DNA from: Synaphobranchus kaupii
Lineage: Eukaryota > Chordata > Actinopteri > Anguilliformes > Synaphobranchidae
Length of the DNA stretch: 64,000 nt
Reading direction: 5' to 3'
Assembly (NCBI GenBank): GCA_029718625.1
Contig: CM056378.1
Coordinates: 62,085,027 to 62,149,026 of the forward strand
Shown: positions 8,071 to 18,171 of the stretch, piece by piece
Position numbering within the stretch: position 1 is the stretch's first letter
Layout: each line of letters begins with the position of its first letter
Notes under the pieces: model-generated
Databases searched by the model: none
Told to the model about the DNA's origin: nothing
The model's input: the letters and a program-made list of their open reading frames with translations, nothing else
Made by a program: the position numbers and the translations under genes

Positions 8071-11000
8071 CACCCTCCTTCTCCCAATAATTCTGCACAT
8101 AGGCCGCCTTGTCAGAATCATCAGAAACCCAAGAGGGGTATCCTGACGCTTCTTGTTTGCCCTTTAAATGCGTCTTAATATAGTCACTGAAAAGAGAATC
8201 GGCCCTATCTTGGAAATGCCAAATTTCAAAGATTTTGTCGATGATGTAACCTTTTTCAAGAGCCTTAAGCATTTCAACGGTACACCATACACTTGTGAGA
8301 GAACGCAACTCATCAGAATGTTCACACACACCTTGCTGCTCAGATTCTGCGCAGGACCGGCAAAGTGGAAACATTAATTTACCAGAGACTCTGTACGGTA
8401 ACACAGGTATTGTAAGTTTTCTTGGGGTATATACCCTGGCTTTGACCAGACCGAAATAGTTTTCGATCGGTTCAAAGTCACGGAAGATGATGATGGGGTG
8501 ATTTGTTGGGTAAACTTTAGTTTTGTTCACGAACGGGTATAGACTGGTGAAATCAAAATAGTGTATTTGTTCACCTTCTTGAACCTTGTAGTGAAGTTGC
8601 AGCGCATTAGTTCGACCGCCAAACAGAGCAGCCCGAGGTTCCAGACGTTCCGGGTAGTCATGATGTCGCAGGAACTCCTGAACCTCGGGACTCTCACGTT
8701 TTATTCGTGCTCCCACATACCTACAACATTCAGGTTGTATACGCTACGCAGAGTGTCAATTTTCTCTTGAAATTTGTGATATATTGAACCAAAATCTGTT
8801 TTTGTGAGAGAGTTAATTGTGCTTAAATTAAAGCATTGAGGGCAAGCATGAAAAAAACACCCCGCAAATTCAAAAGCTGTCCGAACGCCGGCCACATCTG
8901 AATACCCGTCTAGATAATAGTTACCCATCTTAACCTCCCCCCGGTTCAAGGCATGCTGAATGAAAATCTTTTCCCGATAGACTCACATATTCTAACCATT
9001 GAATGGCGGCTGTGGAAAATGATTTCTGCTGCTGCGCGTAATTATCAGGCGATGTGACTGCGATGGTGTTTTTGGGCAAAAAGTTTGTACAGTATTGTTT
9101 CATGCACACCGAGGCTATTGTAATGCTCTGGAACGGGTCTAAGCCTGTGCTCCCAAGCACCTCTGTCCTAAACCGCAAACAAGCTTCCCGCAAAATAACA
9201 CGTCATTCTGACAGTACTCTGATATTTCTTTTCAAAAGTCAAACACACCCCCAGACACATTATTATACCAGGACATAAAGTCCTCCCTCTCCTTGTCCAT
9301 CATTGTATCAAAACCATAGTACAAGGGAGGCGGGTACGGTCCGATGTAATTCTGGTTCTCAATTTTATTCCAGAAATGGGGAAAATGCCCTTTTTTAGCA
9401 TTGTCAAAACCTAGAGAGCCAGGCTTCATAGTTAGGAAACAGAGTGAATCAATATACCTCTGTTCAAAGCCTCATCTGTAATGCACAGGAGCTTGCTGCC
9501 TTGCGCTATGATGTTTGGCGTCACACCATGCTTTACCAAATACTGCATCAGCAGGTACCCATCGTAACCCTTCGAATTATGTGCTATGAATGTATACCCT
9601 TTGTACTTTGGGGTTCGATACCTTTTTAAAAAAGCCTGTACACAACCATCACCCTCTGCAGTCCAACGCTTGCCCTTAAAATCCATGCAACATATGAAAT
9701 TCGCAATGTGTTCGCCATGGTCCTGCCGACACTCAAAATCATAAAAAACATAACGTACGTTGGGGTGTTCAGTTTTCACAGTTTGTATGTAACACGCATG
9801 CTCAACTTCAGGGGTCAATACAGCCTTGCAGGCTTTGCAGAGCTTTAGACTACATTTGTGTGCTTTAGATGTTTTGCTACTTACTGCATATGTTCGCGCA
9901 GATTTGTCACAGAACTTTCTAGTATCACAAGAGCTGAGCATTTTACCGCTAGACTCCTGCAGTTTCAAAACTTTATGTTCGTTATAGCAAAACCTAGACC
10001 GACAGAGTCGCTTACAATCCTTACACCTTATCGTTGATGAACGATGTGTAAAACATTCTGCGCCAAAACAGACGTTACAATAATGTAAACAGGAGTGGCT
10101 ATGTTTCGATGTGTATGGAGTGTAACAAAATGTACAAACATATTGACTGCCTAAGAAACCTGTCAATGATTTGATACTGTAATAGTGTCCGCCCTCGAGG
10201 TACAAAAAAAAGGTTTTAGAGTGTGGTGTGTTGCTCGTTTGAAACTTTTTTAAGACGCCGTTATTTGAACTGTGTGTCCATACAACTATCTTGATGTTTA
10301 AGAACCTCTCAAACATTTGAATGTCCGAAAAATGAACCTTATCCTGAACACCCAAACCTACGGAACGTTGTAAATGTTCCGCCTCTCTTTCAGCGGCACA
10401 CGTTGTGAATGTCGGATTTAAAAGATGCGTCAAACATGTTGCGAAACAGAGATTATTATCGACGTTGTAGCCAACAATTAAATGTTTTAGCTTTTTGCGA
10501 ATGATTTCGCTCTTGAGACATGATGATAATTTCCGTCGGTCTCCTCCACCGCCATTAAGGTTCTGAATAAGGTGGGCCACAAGCATCAGAGTTTCATCAG
10601 CCAGGATATCAAAATATTCAATCATATTCAAAAAAACCTCCAAATCTATTTCATCACCGTTTAGCTGTACAGTTACACCCTGAGACAGAGAATCACCCCT
10701 TAATTCTAACTGTACGGCATCGTTGGGGTTCGACAGCTCCCAAACTTTAGCCAGAAGATTTTCTAAAGTGTTTAAGATGTGTACATAAAACTCTGCGTAG
10801 TTATCAACATTGTACAAAGATGTAAAGTTAAAACGGAGCTGAATTTCTGTACTGTTGAAAGCTGGCCTACGTATCACCTGAAGGTCTGCGTTATTAATCA
10901 CATCACCACCACCACCATTTTGGTTGACTTCTGGAAGTCCATGTAGGTTATTATCGTCAGTGCTTTGGGGTATCTCTAGCTCTGTAAGACCATGCATGTT

Positions 11001-11296
11001 ATTTTCTGCGGTGCTTGGGGTCATATCTGTTTCAACGCGGCAAGTGAGTTCACGGTTTACAGAGTCCAACGCTCTTAATAAACCTGCAAAAACATCATGC
11101 TCTACAGTTTCATTACTAGGCTCATGCGTGTTAATAGAGGCATGATTAACATCATTAACAAGAGCTAAGATGCGGATTAACATTTTCATGCGATAAATCT
11201 AATTGGTTAGGGTCCTGGTTTTCAGCATTTTCTGTGGCAGGTCTTTTACTCTGGGCCCCTGAACATGGACACGTACAAGGTCTTTTAGGAGCCATT
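7889..11296 (-). pseudogene. Protein-primed DNA polymerase B of the Polinton, multiply frameshifted and truncated
   Basis: Reads right to left. A start at 11294-11296 (MAPKRPCTCPCSG) loses frame after about 40 codons and continues as the long frame ending 9432. That frame has an OTU-like or cysteine-protease-like block (DNNLCFATCLTHLL), a Cys-rich metal-binding region (YVCTFCYTPYTSK and on), Exo I (VFYDFECRQD) and Exo II (FIAHNSKGYDGYLL). Further frame changes occur near 9432, 9200-9232 (Exo III region, QNDV), 8935-8940 (a G6 run) and 8701-8716. Motif A (YFDFTSLYPFVN) is present at about 8550. Motifs B and C, needed for catalysis, are missing because the gene jumps at about 8070 into another gene's tail. 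Not functional. Confidence 0.85.
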
Positions 11297-11515
11297 TTAC
11301 TTTAATAGTTTATCCGAAAGGGTCATAAAATTGTCCGCAATGGTCATAAAATTGTCCAAGATGTTTAATTGCAGACTTTTGTCGCTTTGACAAACCGAGG
11401 CCTTCGCTGGAGTTGTCCTGTTCAGCTCTGCTTGTTTGGCTGCGGATGCTGTTGCTTTTGCTGATGTCCGTGGTCCTGGGTTCACACGTTTGTTAGACAT
11501 ATCGGGGACGATCAA
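11297..11515 (-). CDS. Small hypothetical ORF upstream of the polymerase
   Basis: 72 codons, MIVPDMSNKRVNPGP to NFMTLSDKLLK, ending directly before the polymerase start. It contains a near-repeat DNFMTIADNFMTLSDK. Low complexity in the middle (SAKATASAAK). Position on the Polinton right arm fits a small accessory gene, but I recognise no family and it could be a non-coding leader. Confidence 0.3.
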   Translation of the reverse strand: MIVPDMSNKRVNPGPRTSAKATASAAKQAELNRTTPAKASVCQSDKSLQLNILDNFMTIADNFMTLSDKLLK

Positions 11516-11937
11516 CGCATCCGTTATTTCAACGTCTGTAAGGTAAATAAAAATCTAAAATTTAAAAAATCTAAAATCTAATTAATTCAAATTCAAATTA
11601 AAAAATTTAAATTAAAATTAAATTAAAATTAAAAATCAAAATCAAAATCAAAAATCAAATTACAAAATTAAATTAAAATAAAAAAATCAAAATCAAATTA
11701 CGAAATTTAAAAATTAAAATTAAAATTAAAAAATAACTAAATAAAAAAGCAAACATTTTATTTTAATAGGAGAAAACTTAAATCTCACCACTTTTTCTCT
11801 TCAGTCCTTTCGGTCTGCAAGGTTTTGTCTTTGCAACCGTCTCAAGAGGGTTTTCAGGGCCTTTTAAACAATAAAAATAAAATCAGAAAAAAAAAAAAAC
11901 ACATAGCAATGTTCAATAGTTATAATCAGATGTTGAG
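11516..11937. repeat. AT-only tract near the Polinton right end, then sequence cut by the gap
   Basis: From about 11555 to 11750 the sequence is almost purely A and T plus occasional C, built from variants of AAATTAAAAT and AAAATCAAAATC. It is followed by a short mixed stretch and a poly(A) run at about 11887-11899 before the Ns. No gene is visible. The frame running from 11825 through the Ns is not a gene. Confidence 0.6.
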
Positions 11938-12437
11938 NNNNNNNNNNNNNNNNNNNNNNNNNNNNNNNNNNNNNNNNNNNNNNNNNNNNNNNNNNNNNNN
12001 NNNNNNNNNNNNNNNNNNNNNNNNNNNNNNNNNNNNNNNNNNNNNNNNNNNNNNNNNNNNNNNNNNNNNNNNNNNNNNNNNNNNNNNNNNNNNNNNNNNN
12101 NNNNNNNNNNNNNNNNNNNNNNNNNNNNNNNNNNNNNNNNNNNNNNNNNNNNNNNNNNNNNNNNNNNNNNNNNNNNNNNNNNNNNNNNNNNNNNNNNNNN
12201 NNNNNNNNNNNNNNNNNNNNNNNNNNNNNNNNNNNNNNNNNNNNNNNNNNNNNNNNNNNNNNNNNNNNNNNNNNNNNNNNNNNNNNNNNNNNNNNNNNNN
12301 NNNNNNNNNNNNNNNNNNNNNNNNNNNNNNNNNNNNNNNNNNNNNNNNNNNNNNNNNNNNNNNNNNNNNNNNNNNNNNNNNNNNNNNNNNNNNNNNNNNN
12401 NNNNNNNNNNNNNNNNNNNNNNNNNNNNNNNNNNNNN
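11938..12437. other. Assembly gap, 500 Ns
   Basis: Exactly 500 N characters, a conventional placeholder length, so true size is unknown. The Polinton right terminus and the 5' part of the LINE should lie here or be deleted. Confidence 0.99.
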
Positions 12438-13012
12438 ATTTAAGTTTTAAAACGCATATAAATAAAGTGACCAAGACAGCATTCTTCCATTTGAGAAATA
12501 TTTCTAAAGTTCAGCCGTTTTTAATCCAACAGGATGCTGAGAAGCTGGTACATGCTTTTATTTTTAGCAGGCTTGACTATTATAATGCCCTTTTAACTGG
12601 TCTTCCAAAAAAGTCAATTGAAAAACTACAGCTTATTCAAAATTCTGCAGCTAGACTTTTAACTAAAACAAGGAAGAGAGAGCATATAACACCTGTTTTA
12701 TTTTCACTGCACTGGCTTCCAGTATCTTTTAGAATTGATTTTAAAGTCCTTTTATTTGTATACAAAGCATTAAATGGCTCAGCACCCTCGTACATTACAG
12801 ACCTCCTGTCTTTTTATGTTCCAACTCGAGCTCTCAGATCTGCCACAGTCAACCTCCTCAATGTACCTCTTGTACTTCATAAAAAAAGCGGTGAGAGTGC
12901 CTTTAGCTACTACGCCCCAAAACTTTGGAACACTCTCCTGCAGGACATTAGGATGGCAGACTCGTCGGCACTTTTAAAAAACAGCTCAAAACATACCATT
13001 TTAAACAAGCTT
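12438..13012 (+). pseudogene. LINE reverse transcriptase, C-terminal part (L2/CR1-like)
   Basis: Open from the gap edge, with blocks LSFKTHINKVTKTAFFHLRN, FIFSRLDYYNALLTGLP, LQLIQNSAARLLTKT and LHWLPVSFRIDFK, then GESAFSYYAPKLWN. These are the thumb and post-RT blocks of non-LTR retrotransposons of the L2/CR1 group common in fish. The catalytic palm would be in the gap. The apparent stop at 13019-13021 belongs to the inserted TTAA element, so the LINE frame originally continued at 14912. Confidence 0.8.
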
Positions 13013-13258
13013 TTAAAGTGATACTGCAGTCAAAAACCGACTTTTCCCATTGAAAACCTATGTTTTGAGTTAGATTATGATAATACACAACTGTTTATGT
13101 CCGAAAATTTAATGTTTAGTCAAAATGGTTTTATCTGAGTTTTTGTGTAGACTTACCAATATGCTGGCTTCCGGGGATTCGTGACGTCACGAGATCCTTA
13201 ACATAAAAATGGGTGGACTTGAGGTGGTCCTAGGGGTGGGTCTTGGCTGGGCACGTGG

Positions 13259-13266
13259 TATAAAAG
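13259..13266 (+). promoter_or_regulatory. TATA box of the THAP-type gene
   Basis: TATAAAAG at 13259-13266, inside the left end of the TTAA element and about 190 bp before the THAP ATG at 13453. No other TATA-like site is as good in this stretch. Confidence 0.45.
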
Positions 13267-13452
13267 CAGAGAACGACGATTTTTTTTTTTCCTTCTGAGA
13301 CTGAGACCGTTGTACTGCTAGTTAGCTAGTTCAAGTTCAAATGCGAATTGCTTTGTATTATTGCTAACGTTAATATTACGACTTATATCGAGCTACAGTT
13401 ATTCATATACGACGTTTTACTACTTGGTATCTTTAGCTAACTTGCCTGCATT

Positions 13453-13740
13453 ATGCCAAGGAGTCAGAGATGTATCGTTCCTCGGTGCAACGCCACCGGC
13501 TCTGCTAGCTTTCATAATCTGCCGAGAGACCCAGCGCTACTTAGCCAGTGGCTTCAAGCTATCGGTGTAGAGCACGCGGACTTGCCGAAGAAAGCCCTAG
13601 TGTAGTGTGCAACGCGCACTTCACACCGGACTGCTACCACAATTTAACTGGCTTTGAGATGGGCTTCTATAAAACTCTGTCGCTGAAGCCAGGTGCCATC
13701 CCAACAGTGATGGATGGATCGTCTCCCGCCGTAAAACAGC
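13453..13740 (+). pseudogene. THAP zinc-finger exon of a transposase, frameshifted
   Basis: ATG 13453 gives MPRSQRCIVPRCNATG, with the first two Cys of a C2CH THAP finger, then FHNLPRDPALLSQWLQAIG. The frame hits a stop at 13603-13605, but one frame over it continues VVCNAHFTPDCYHN, providing the second Cys-x2-His pair, and GFYKTLSLKPGAIPT, the usual THAP ending AVPT-like block. The single-base change is at about 13590-13600. THAP domains bind the ends of P-element and Kolobok-type transposons. An exon end with the sequence CAGCTAAGT near 13741 looks like a mutated splice donor. Confidence 0.7.
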
Positions 13741-14496
13741 TAAGTACAATATACCTATTACATTGTATTTGTGACATTGTGTAATTGCACATGTATTGGC
13801 CACTATTATACAGTTGGGCCAAGCATGCCGACTACGGCACAGCAGTATTAGACAAATCAAGAATAGCTTCATAACTACGCTGACATAGCGTTACCTCAGT
13901 AACCTCACGGCAACATAAGTTTTCTGGAGGGGACAGGTTAGAGCAGTGGCCACAAGCACACCTGTTGGGACATTAGTTTGTTTCTGTTTACATGCAAGTT
14001 ATCTGTACAAACTACAACAAAAATGCTTTTGCAAACGGTTGACATTACTGATAGGTAATAGCTAATGTGGGGTTGAAGGCAACCTATTGTGTGAGCTATC
14101 TTTTATGAATACGTAACGTTAGCTAATAAACGATAGCAATAATACATTTGATGTAGCCTAGCAAAACCAGTAACCAGTTGGTCAGTAACTCGGACGGAAT
14201 GTATCGATAAGTTAGGTAATGCAAGGCAGTCTATTGTGTGTGAGTTTAGCCCCGTTTGGTCCAGAGAGAACTGGTAACTTCGCTAGCTGGTTATATTAGC
14301 TATCATTTATGAATAATGTTAGCTAATAAATGATAATTCTCTCCGGACCAAGTGAAGTTATGAGGGCGCTACAACCAGCCATGTTCAATATACTAACGTT
14401 ACTGTGCGACTGGGTTTTGCTGTGTATTTGAATGTATTCAATAGTAACGTTACTTTAGGCAGACAAACAAGCTAACTTAGCTAGGTAACGTTAGCT

Positions 14497-14775
14497 TTAC
14501 CATTCGGTTACATCCCGGGTCCTCTCCTCGCGAAGACGTTGCTCAACTAATACAGCCAGGGCAGCGGCTGCAGCTGCTGCTGCCAGTGGCTCGAATGAAT
14601 ACGGCTGTATTGCCCGAGAAACATCTTCGCGAGGAGAGTCTTCCACCACGAAGGAATCCTCTTCCTCCACTTCAAACTCCTCCACCTCAAAACTCCCTGC
14701 AGTACTGCTGTCACTCTTGTCGCTAGTTGTGAGGAGAGAGCTGGAAGGGGGCTGAGTCAGTTCACCAAGACACAC
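14497..14775 (-). CDS. Acidic first exon with 'PYSFEP' motif, Kolobok-like accessory gene
   Basis: Begins MCLGELTQPPSSS, then a Ser/Glu-rich acidic stretch, IQPYSFEPLA, a nine-residue alanine run (GCN codons, about 14560-14585) and a charged helix EQRLREERTR. In fish genomes similar acidic 'RFEP' exons occur in multicopy genes annotated as P2X7-like or YqaJ-associated; that is recollection, not search. It reads inward from the right end of the TTAA element. A possible donor (ATGGTAAAG) lies at its end. The same type of exon is found in the second TTAA element at 37062-37298. Confidence 0.45.
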   Translation of the reverse strand: MCLGELTQPPSSSLLTTSDKSDSSTAGSFEVEEFEVEEEDSFVVEDSPREDVSRAIQPYSFEPLAAAAAAAALAVLVEQRLREERTRDVTEW

Positions 14776-14911
14776 CCTTTCACTCCTTGACCGTATGAAT
14801 ATTCATAATATTACTACGTGGCATCATCGTCATATGACCACGCCTACTCACGAGTTTCAGTACAAATTGAAGCGGAAAAAAGGGCCTTAGAAAAGCCTCT
14901 GCAGTATCTCT

Positions 14912-15285
14912 TTAAATGATTTATTTTTATTGTTTTATTTTATTTGTCTTATTGATTATAGTCTATTTTTAGTAGTTTAGCTATTTTAAATCTTATATTA
15001 TTGTTTTATTTTATTTGTCTTATTTTTATTTGTCTTATTGTTTTTATGTTTATACTGTTTTAACTATTTTATCTGTCAGTTTTTATCAATCTTATTTTAT
15101 TGTTTTATTTTATTTGTCTTATTGTCTGTTATCGATTTGTACTATTTTAACTATTTCTATTTGTCACTTTTTATTAATACTCTGTTATTTCTATTGTTTT
15201 TTTTTGATGTAAAGCACTTTGAGCTGCATTTTTTTGTATGAAGGGTGCTATACAAATAAAGTTTATTATTATTATTATTATTATT
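14912..15285 (+). mobile_element. LINE 3' end with (ATT)n tail
   Basis: Continues the LINE fragment after the TTAA insertion: T-rich untranslated sequence with several TTTTATTTGTCTTATT repeats, then AAGCACTTTGAGCTGC, an AATAAA, and a terminal (ATT)n run at about 15265-15285. This is the usual 3' end of fish L2-group LINEs. The next base begins Ty3/gypsy sequence. Confidence 0.8.
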
Positions 15286-16337
15286 GAGTGTCCATTTCCT
15301 GTCTGTACTGTATGCGAGACGGGTCCCGTGCTTCCCTCAATGACTGCTGGTATCCACATCATCACCAGGAGAAAAACTCTGCCACTTACTGTGTGCGTCA
15401 TGTCATTCTTTCTGCTTGAATTGCTTCTGACGGATCTTGGTCTTCACGTCTGGCAGCAGCAATCTCCTGAACATGAGCATTTCAGCTGGTGACAAGCCCG
15501 TTGTTGTTTGTGGTGTGATTCTGTAGTTGAACAGGAATCTCGCTAGTCGTGTCTCTAAGGTGTCTCCCAGATGTTACATGCTGTATGCCATTCTGCTTCA
15601 GGAACGCCTCAAACTCAGTACTTTTGAAGCACGTTCCATTATCAGATACGAGCATCTGTGGTCAGACGTGTGCTGAAACACTGTCTGAGCTTTTCGATAG
15701 TTGCTTGACTCGTTGCTGTGCTGGTTGGATCCACATCTATCCATTTGGAGTGCGAGTCTACAAGGACAAGGAACATCTTCCCTCGGAAGGGGCCTGCATA
15801 ATCGTTGTGAAGTCTGCTCCATGGCGTGTCAGGCCACTCCCATGGGTGTAGTGGTGCATGGACTAAAGACTTCCTGTTTTCTTGACATGACTGACAGGAC
15901 TGCACTTCCTGTTCAATCTCCCTATCCATACCCGGCCACCATACATACGTATGAGCGTGCTTGGCCCTTCATTGTTGATATGCCGGGGTGCGTGTGGTGC
16001 AGCTGTTTCAGTATGGACTCCCTTCCTCTCGTGGGAATGACCACTCTCGCGCCCCACAGCACACATCCATCCTTCACACTCAATTCCAGTCTTGTCTGAC
16101 TGTATGGTCTGTATGACAGGTCCACCTCTCTTGGGAGAGCATTTCGTCCTTGGCCGTCCACTGCTTTACCTGTGCTGTTGTGATCGGTGGTTCGTCCATC
16201 ACCTCTACCATGAGCACTTAGTCTGTGTCATCCTCAACGCTCAACGCGCCTGCGTTCATGTGATCTTGTACTCGTATGCTCTCAGCAGGACTGCCCACCT
16301 CTGCACTCTGGGTGACCCACGAATAATGCGTTGGAAC
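15286..16337 (-). pseudogene. Ty3/gypsy integrase and RNase H end (gypsy A, 3' half)
   Basis: Reading right to left: RNase H end (RVQRWAVLLRAYEYK), a K02A2.6-like linker, the HHCC zinc region (QLHHTHPGISTMKGQARS, then EVQSCQSCQENRK) and the integrase core beginning WSRLHNDYAGPFRGK, VDSHSKWIDV. Frameshifts occur at about 15925-15930 and about 15650. C-terminal sequence resembling GPVSHTVQT reaches 15290, where LINE sequence takes over. The 5' half of the same gene (reverse transcriptase) is at 24285-24954, so ERV1 and unresolved DNA lie between them. Confidence 0.75.
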
Positions 16338-17084
16338 AGATTTTTCTCATTAATATTCGGGAAAAAAATATATTAAAAGAACAGAGAGAGAGCGAGAGAA
16401 GAGAAGGAGACTAATTTGGCACAGCTAGCTATCTGCCAGTGATTTTAATTCATTAAAACAAATGCCCTATCAAAATCAGCATTATAAAACCAAACTGTGA
16501 CTTAATGTTTATAAAGATATTTTGCTAACGTATTACTCTAGATCAGGAAGGTCTCCTGTATGCTATTGATAGACAAGCGTATGGTACGTGAACGTTACAA
16601 GTCCACAGTGTGGATTCATTGCGAGTTGAATGTTAAACAATCTGGGTAGAAACAAGCATTCACAGAATACGTGATATAGGCTAAATATATTCATTTTAAT
16701 TAAGTTACCACAGTGCGATTGTGGCGAATATGTACCTAGCGAGTGGCTGGCTAGCTACACTGATTGTAACTTGCTCTGCTGCAAGTGCAAATGTTACGCC
16801 ATTTTTTCCAGTTCTTATCCAAAATTATTGTTCAGTGTCCCCCAGTTAGGGGGTGGGGGGTTAGATAAATAAGTCCAGAATATAGTTATTATAAAAGGTT
16901 TTGAAAAAAAAAAAAGCAATTAGCAATTAATTTTAGTCTAGAAAATATAACATTTCCTATATGTAACATCACTTCCGGTCGAAGCCACACCCATTTCCGG
17001 TTTCTCATCATCAGATACAGATACAGATAATTTTGATGGTCCAACAAAAACAGATACAGATAGTGGCATCGCTGCACACCCCTA
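16338..17084. other. Unresolved inserted DNA, ending in a hAT-like terminus
   Basis: No gene. Two CAGATACAGATA repeats lie near 17013-17060. The right end, GGCATCGCTGCACACCCCTA, is the reverse complement of a common hAT terminus (TAGGGGTGTGCAGC). The next bases, GTGAGAGG, are ERV leader sequence. I could not find the partner terminus to the left. The ERV1 5' LTR is not here. Confidence 0.4.
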
Positions 17085-18171
17085 GTGAGAGGTAAGCAGA
17101 CACCTTTTTCATAAAAAGTCTGTAGAGAGGAATTACCCGTACTCCATTGGCCCCAAGTGTAGTCCTCCACCGGGTGACAGGCTCCAGTGGGTGAGTGGTG
17201 AAAAATAAATAAATAAATGGGTAGAAAAATTGTGATGAAGTGCGTGTGAAATAAGCAGGAGTGTTGAAAAAGTTTGCTCTGATTATTGAAATATATATCA
17301 AGTTACAACACTGTGGGGGAGCAATAGGGCTCCAAAAATAAGATACTGCCACAGCTATATTAGGATAGGGACAGTTAGGGAACAGTGATGTGAAGAAGAA
17401 AAAAAAAAAAGTAACGTTGTCTTGGCAAATAATTTTAGTTAATAATACTATAATTCTTGTTATAATTTGTTAAATAGTACTATATATATATACAGTATAT
17501 ATATATATATATATATATACATATCTCAATTAATTAAATTAGAACAAATGGCAACAAAATTCAAGGGTTTTACTTAGATAGACAGTACTCCACTAGAAAA
17601 GTAGAAATATAATGGGCTAGAAGTTGCTTAGGTCATTGTGGGGAAAAAAATCAGTGGGAAAATAGTGAGTTAACACAAAGCGATTTGTATAGACTGCAAG
17701 TTCAGTGGTGCCATTCAGAGGTTGAGACTCTATTACCCAGGGCTATAGAAACAGGAGAAACATTTGAAATAGGCTTAGATGGCGGGCTGATGGAGTCATT
17801 TGGCTGGAGTGTACCCCATTGAGGGAATTGAGAACTGAAGAGGTAGAAGGGAAAGGGCATTCAAGGGGAGGAGCTACACGAGTCACATTCACTAAGTGGT
17901 AACTAACAGGGTTAAAGATAAAGGCGTGGCTACCAAGGACAGAGTGGTCCCCTGAATTATAAAAATAAATAAATAATAATAATAATAATAAATAAATAAT
18001 AATAAATAAATCATAAAAGATAATAATTCAAACAAAGAAAAAAAAAAGATAAAACATGGGTGGAAGGATAAGTAAGGATATGAAAACCCGGAAGGTTGAG
18101 CCTTTAAACCCAAGGCCCAAGACACCTCTCTCCTGCATGAGTGAGTTATTTCAAACAGATTATGGGCATAC
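17085..18171 (+). other. ERV1 untranslated leader
   Basis: Matches the ERV2 leader: GAGAGGTAAGCAGACACC at the start, with a candidate splice donor (GAGGTAAGC). It includes an (AT)n run near 17480-17518 and AAT repeats near 17960-18015. No coding frame. The ERV1 copy lacks the LINE insertion present in ERV2 at the corresponding place (GAGAACTGAAGAGG, about 17830 here), so it preserves the empty site. Confidence 0.7.

Larger units (their letters stand above)
2982..11937. mobile_element. Polinton/Maverick element, decayed; right end lost in the gap
   Basis: Nearly 9 kb of linked genes with the Polinton signature set: retroviral-type integrase, double-jelly-roll major capsid protein, adenain-like cysteine protease and protein-primed family B DNA polymerase. 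Left-arm genes are on + (3114-7074) and right-arm genes on - (7215-11515), converging at about 7100. I found no FtsK/HerA-type packaging ATPase, which family members normally carry. Frameshifts and internal deletions occur in the polymerase, capsid and protease genes, so this copy cannot be autonomous. The left end abuts a broken hAT gene; the matching right terminal repeat was not seen before the Ns. Confidence 0.9.
13017..14911. mobile_element. Kolobok-like DNA transposon, internally deleted, TTAA target duplication
   Basis: Flanked by TTAA at 13013-13016 and 14912-14915. Termini match as inverted repeats: AGTGATACTGCAG on the left and, reverse-complemented, AGAGATACTGCAG on the right (12 of 13). 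TTAA duplications with a THAP-domain gene are the known signature of the Kolobok superfamily. It carries a THAP-type exon on + near the left end and an acidic exon on - near the right end, both pointing inward, with only non-coding DNA between them (13745-14495). Insertion into the LINE is shown by LINE sequence continuing on both sides. Confidence 0.75.

Noticed and set aside
2982..11937. Active virus-like Polinton
   Set aside because: Polymerase lacks catalytic motifs B and C, the capsid gene has deletions, the protease has a frameshift, and the ATPase is absent.
11825..13021. 398-codon frame on +
   Set aside because: Two thirds of it are Ns; only the part after 12438 is coding-like and belongs to the LINE.
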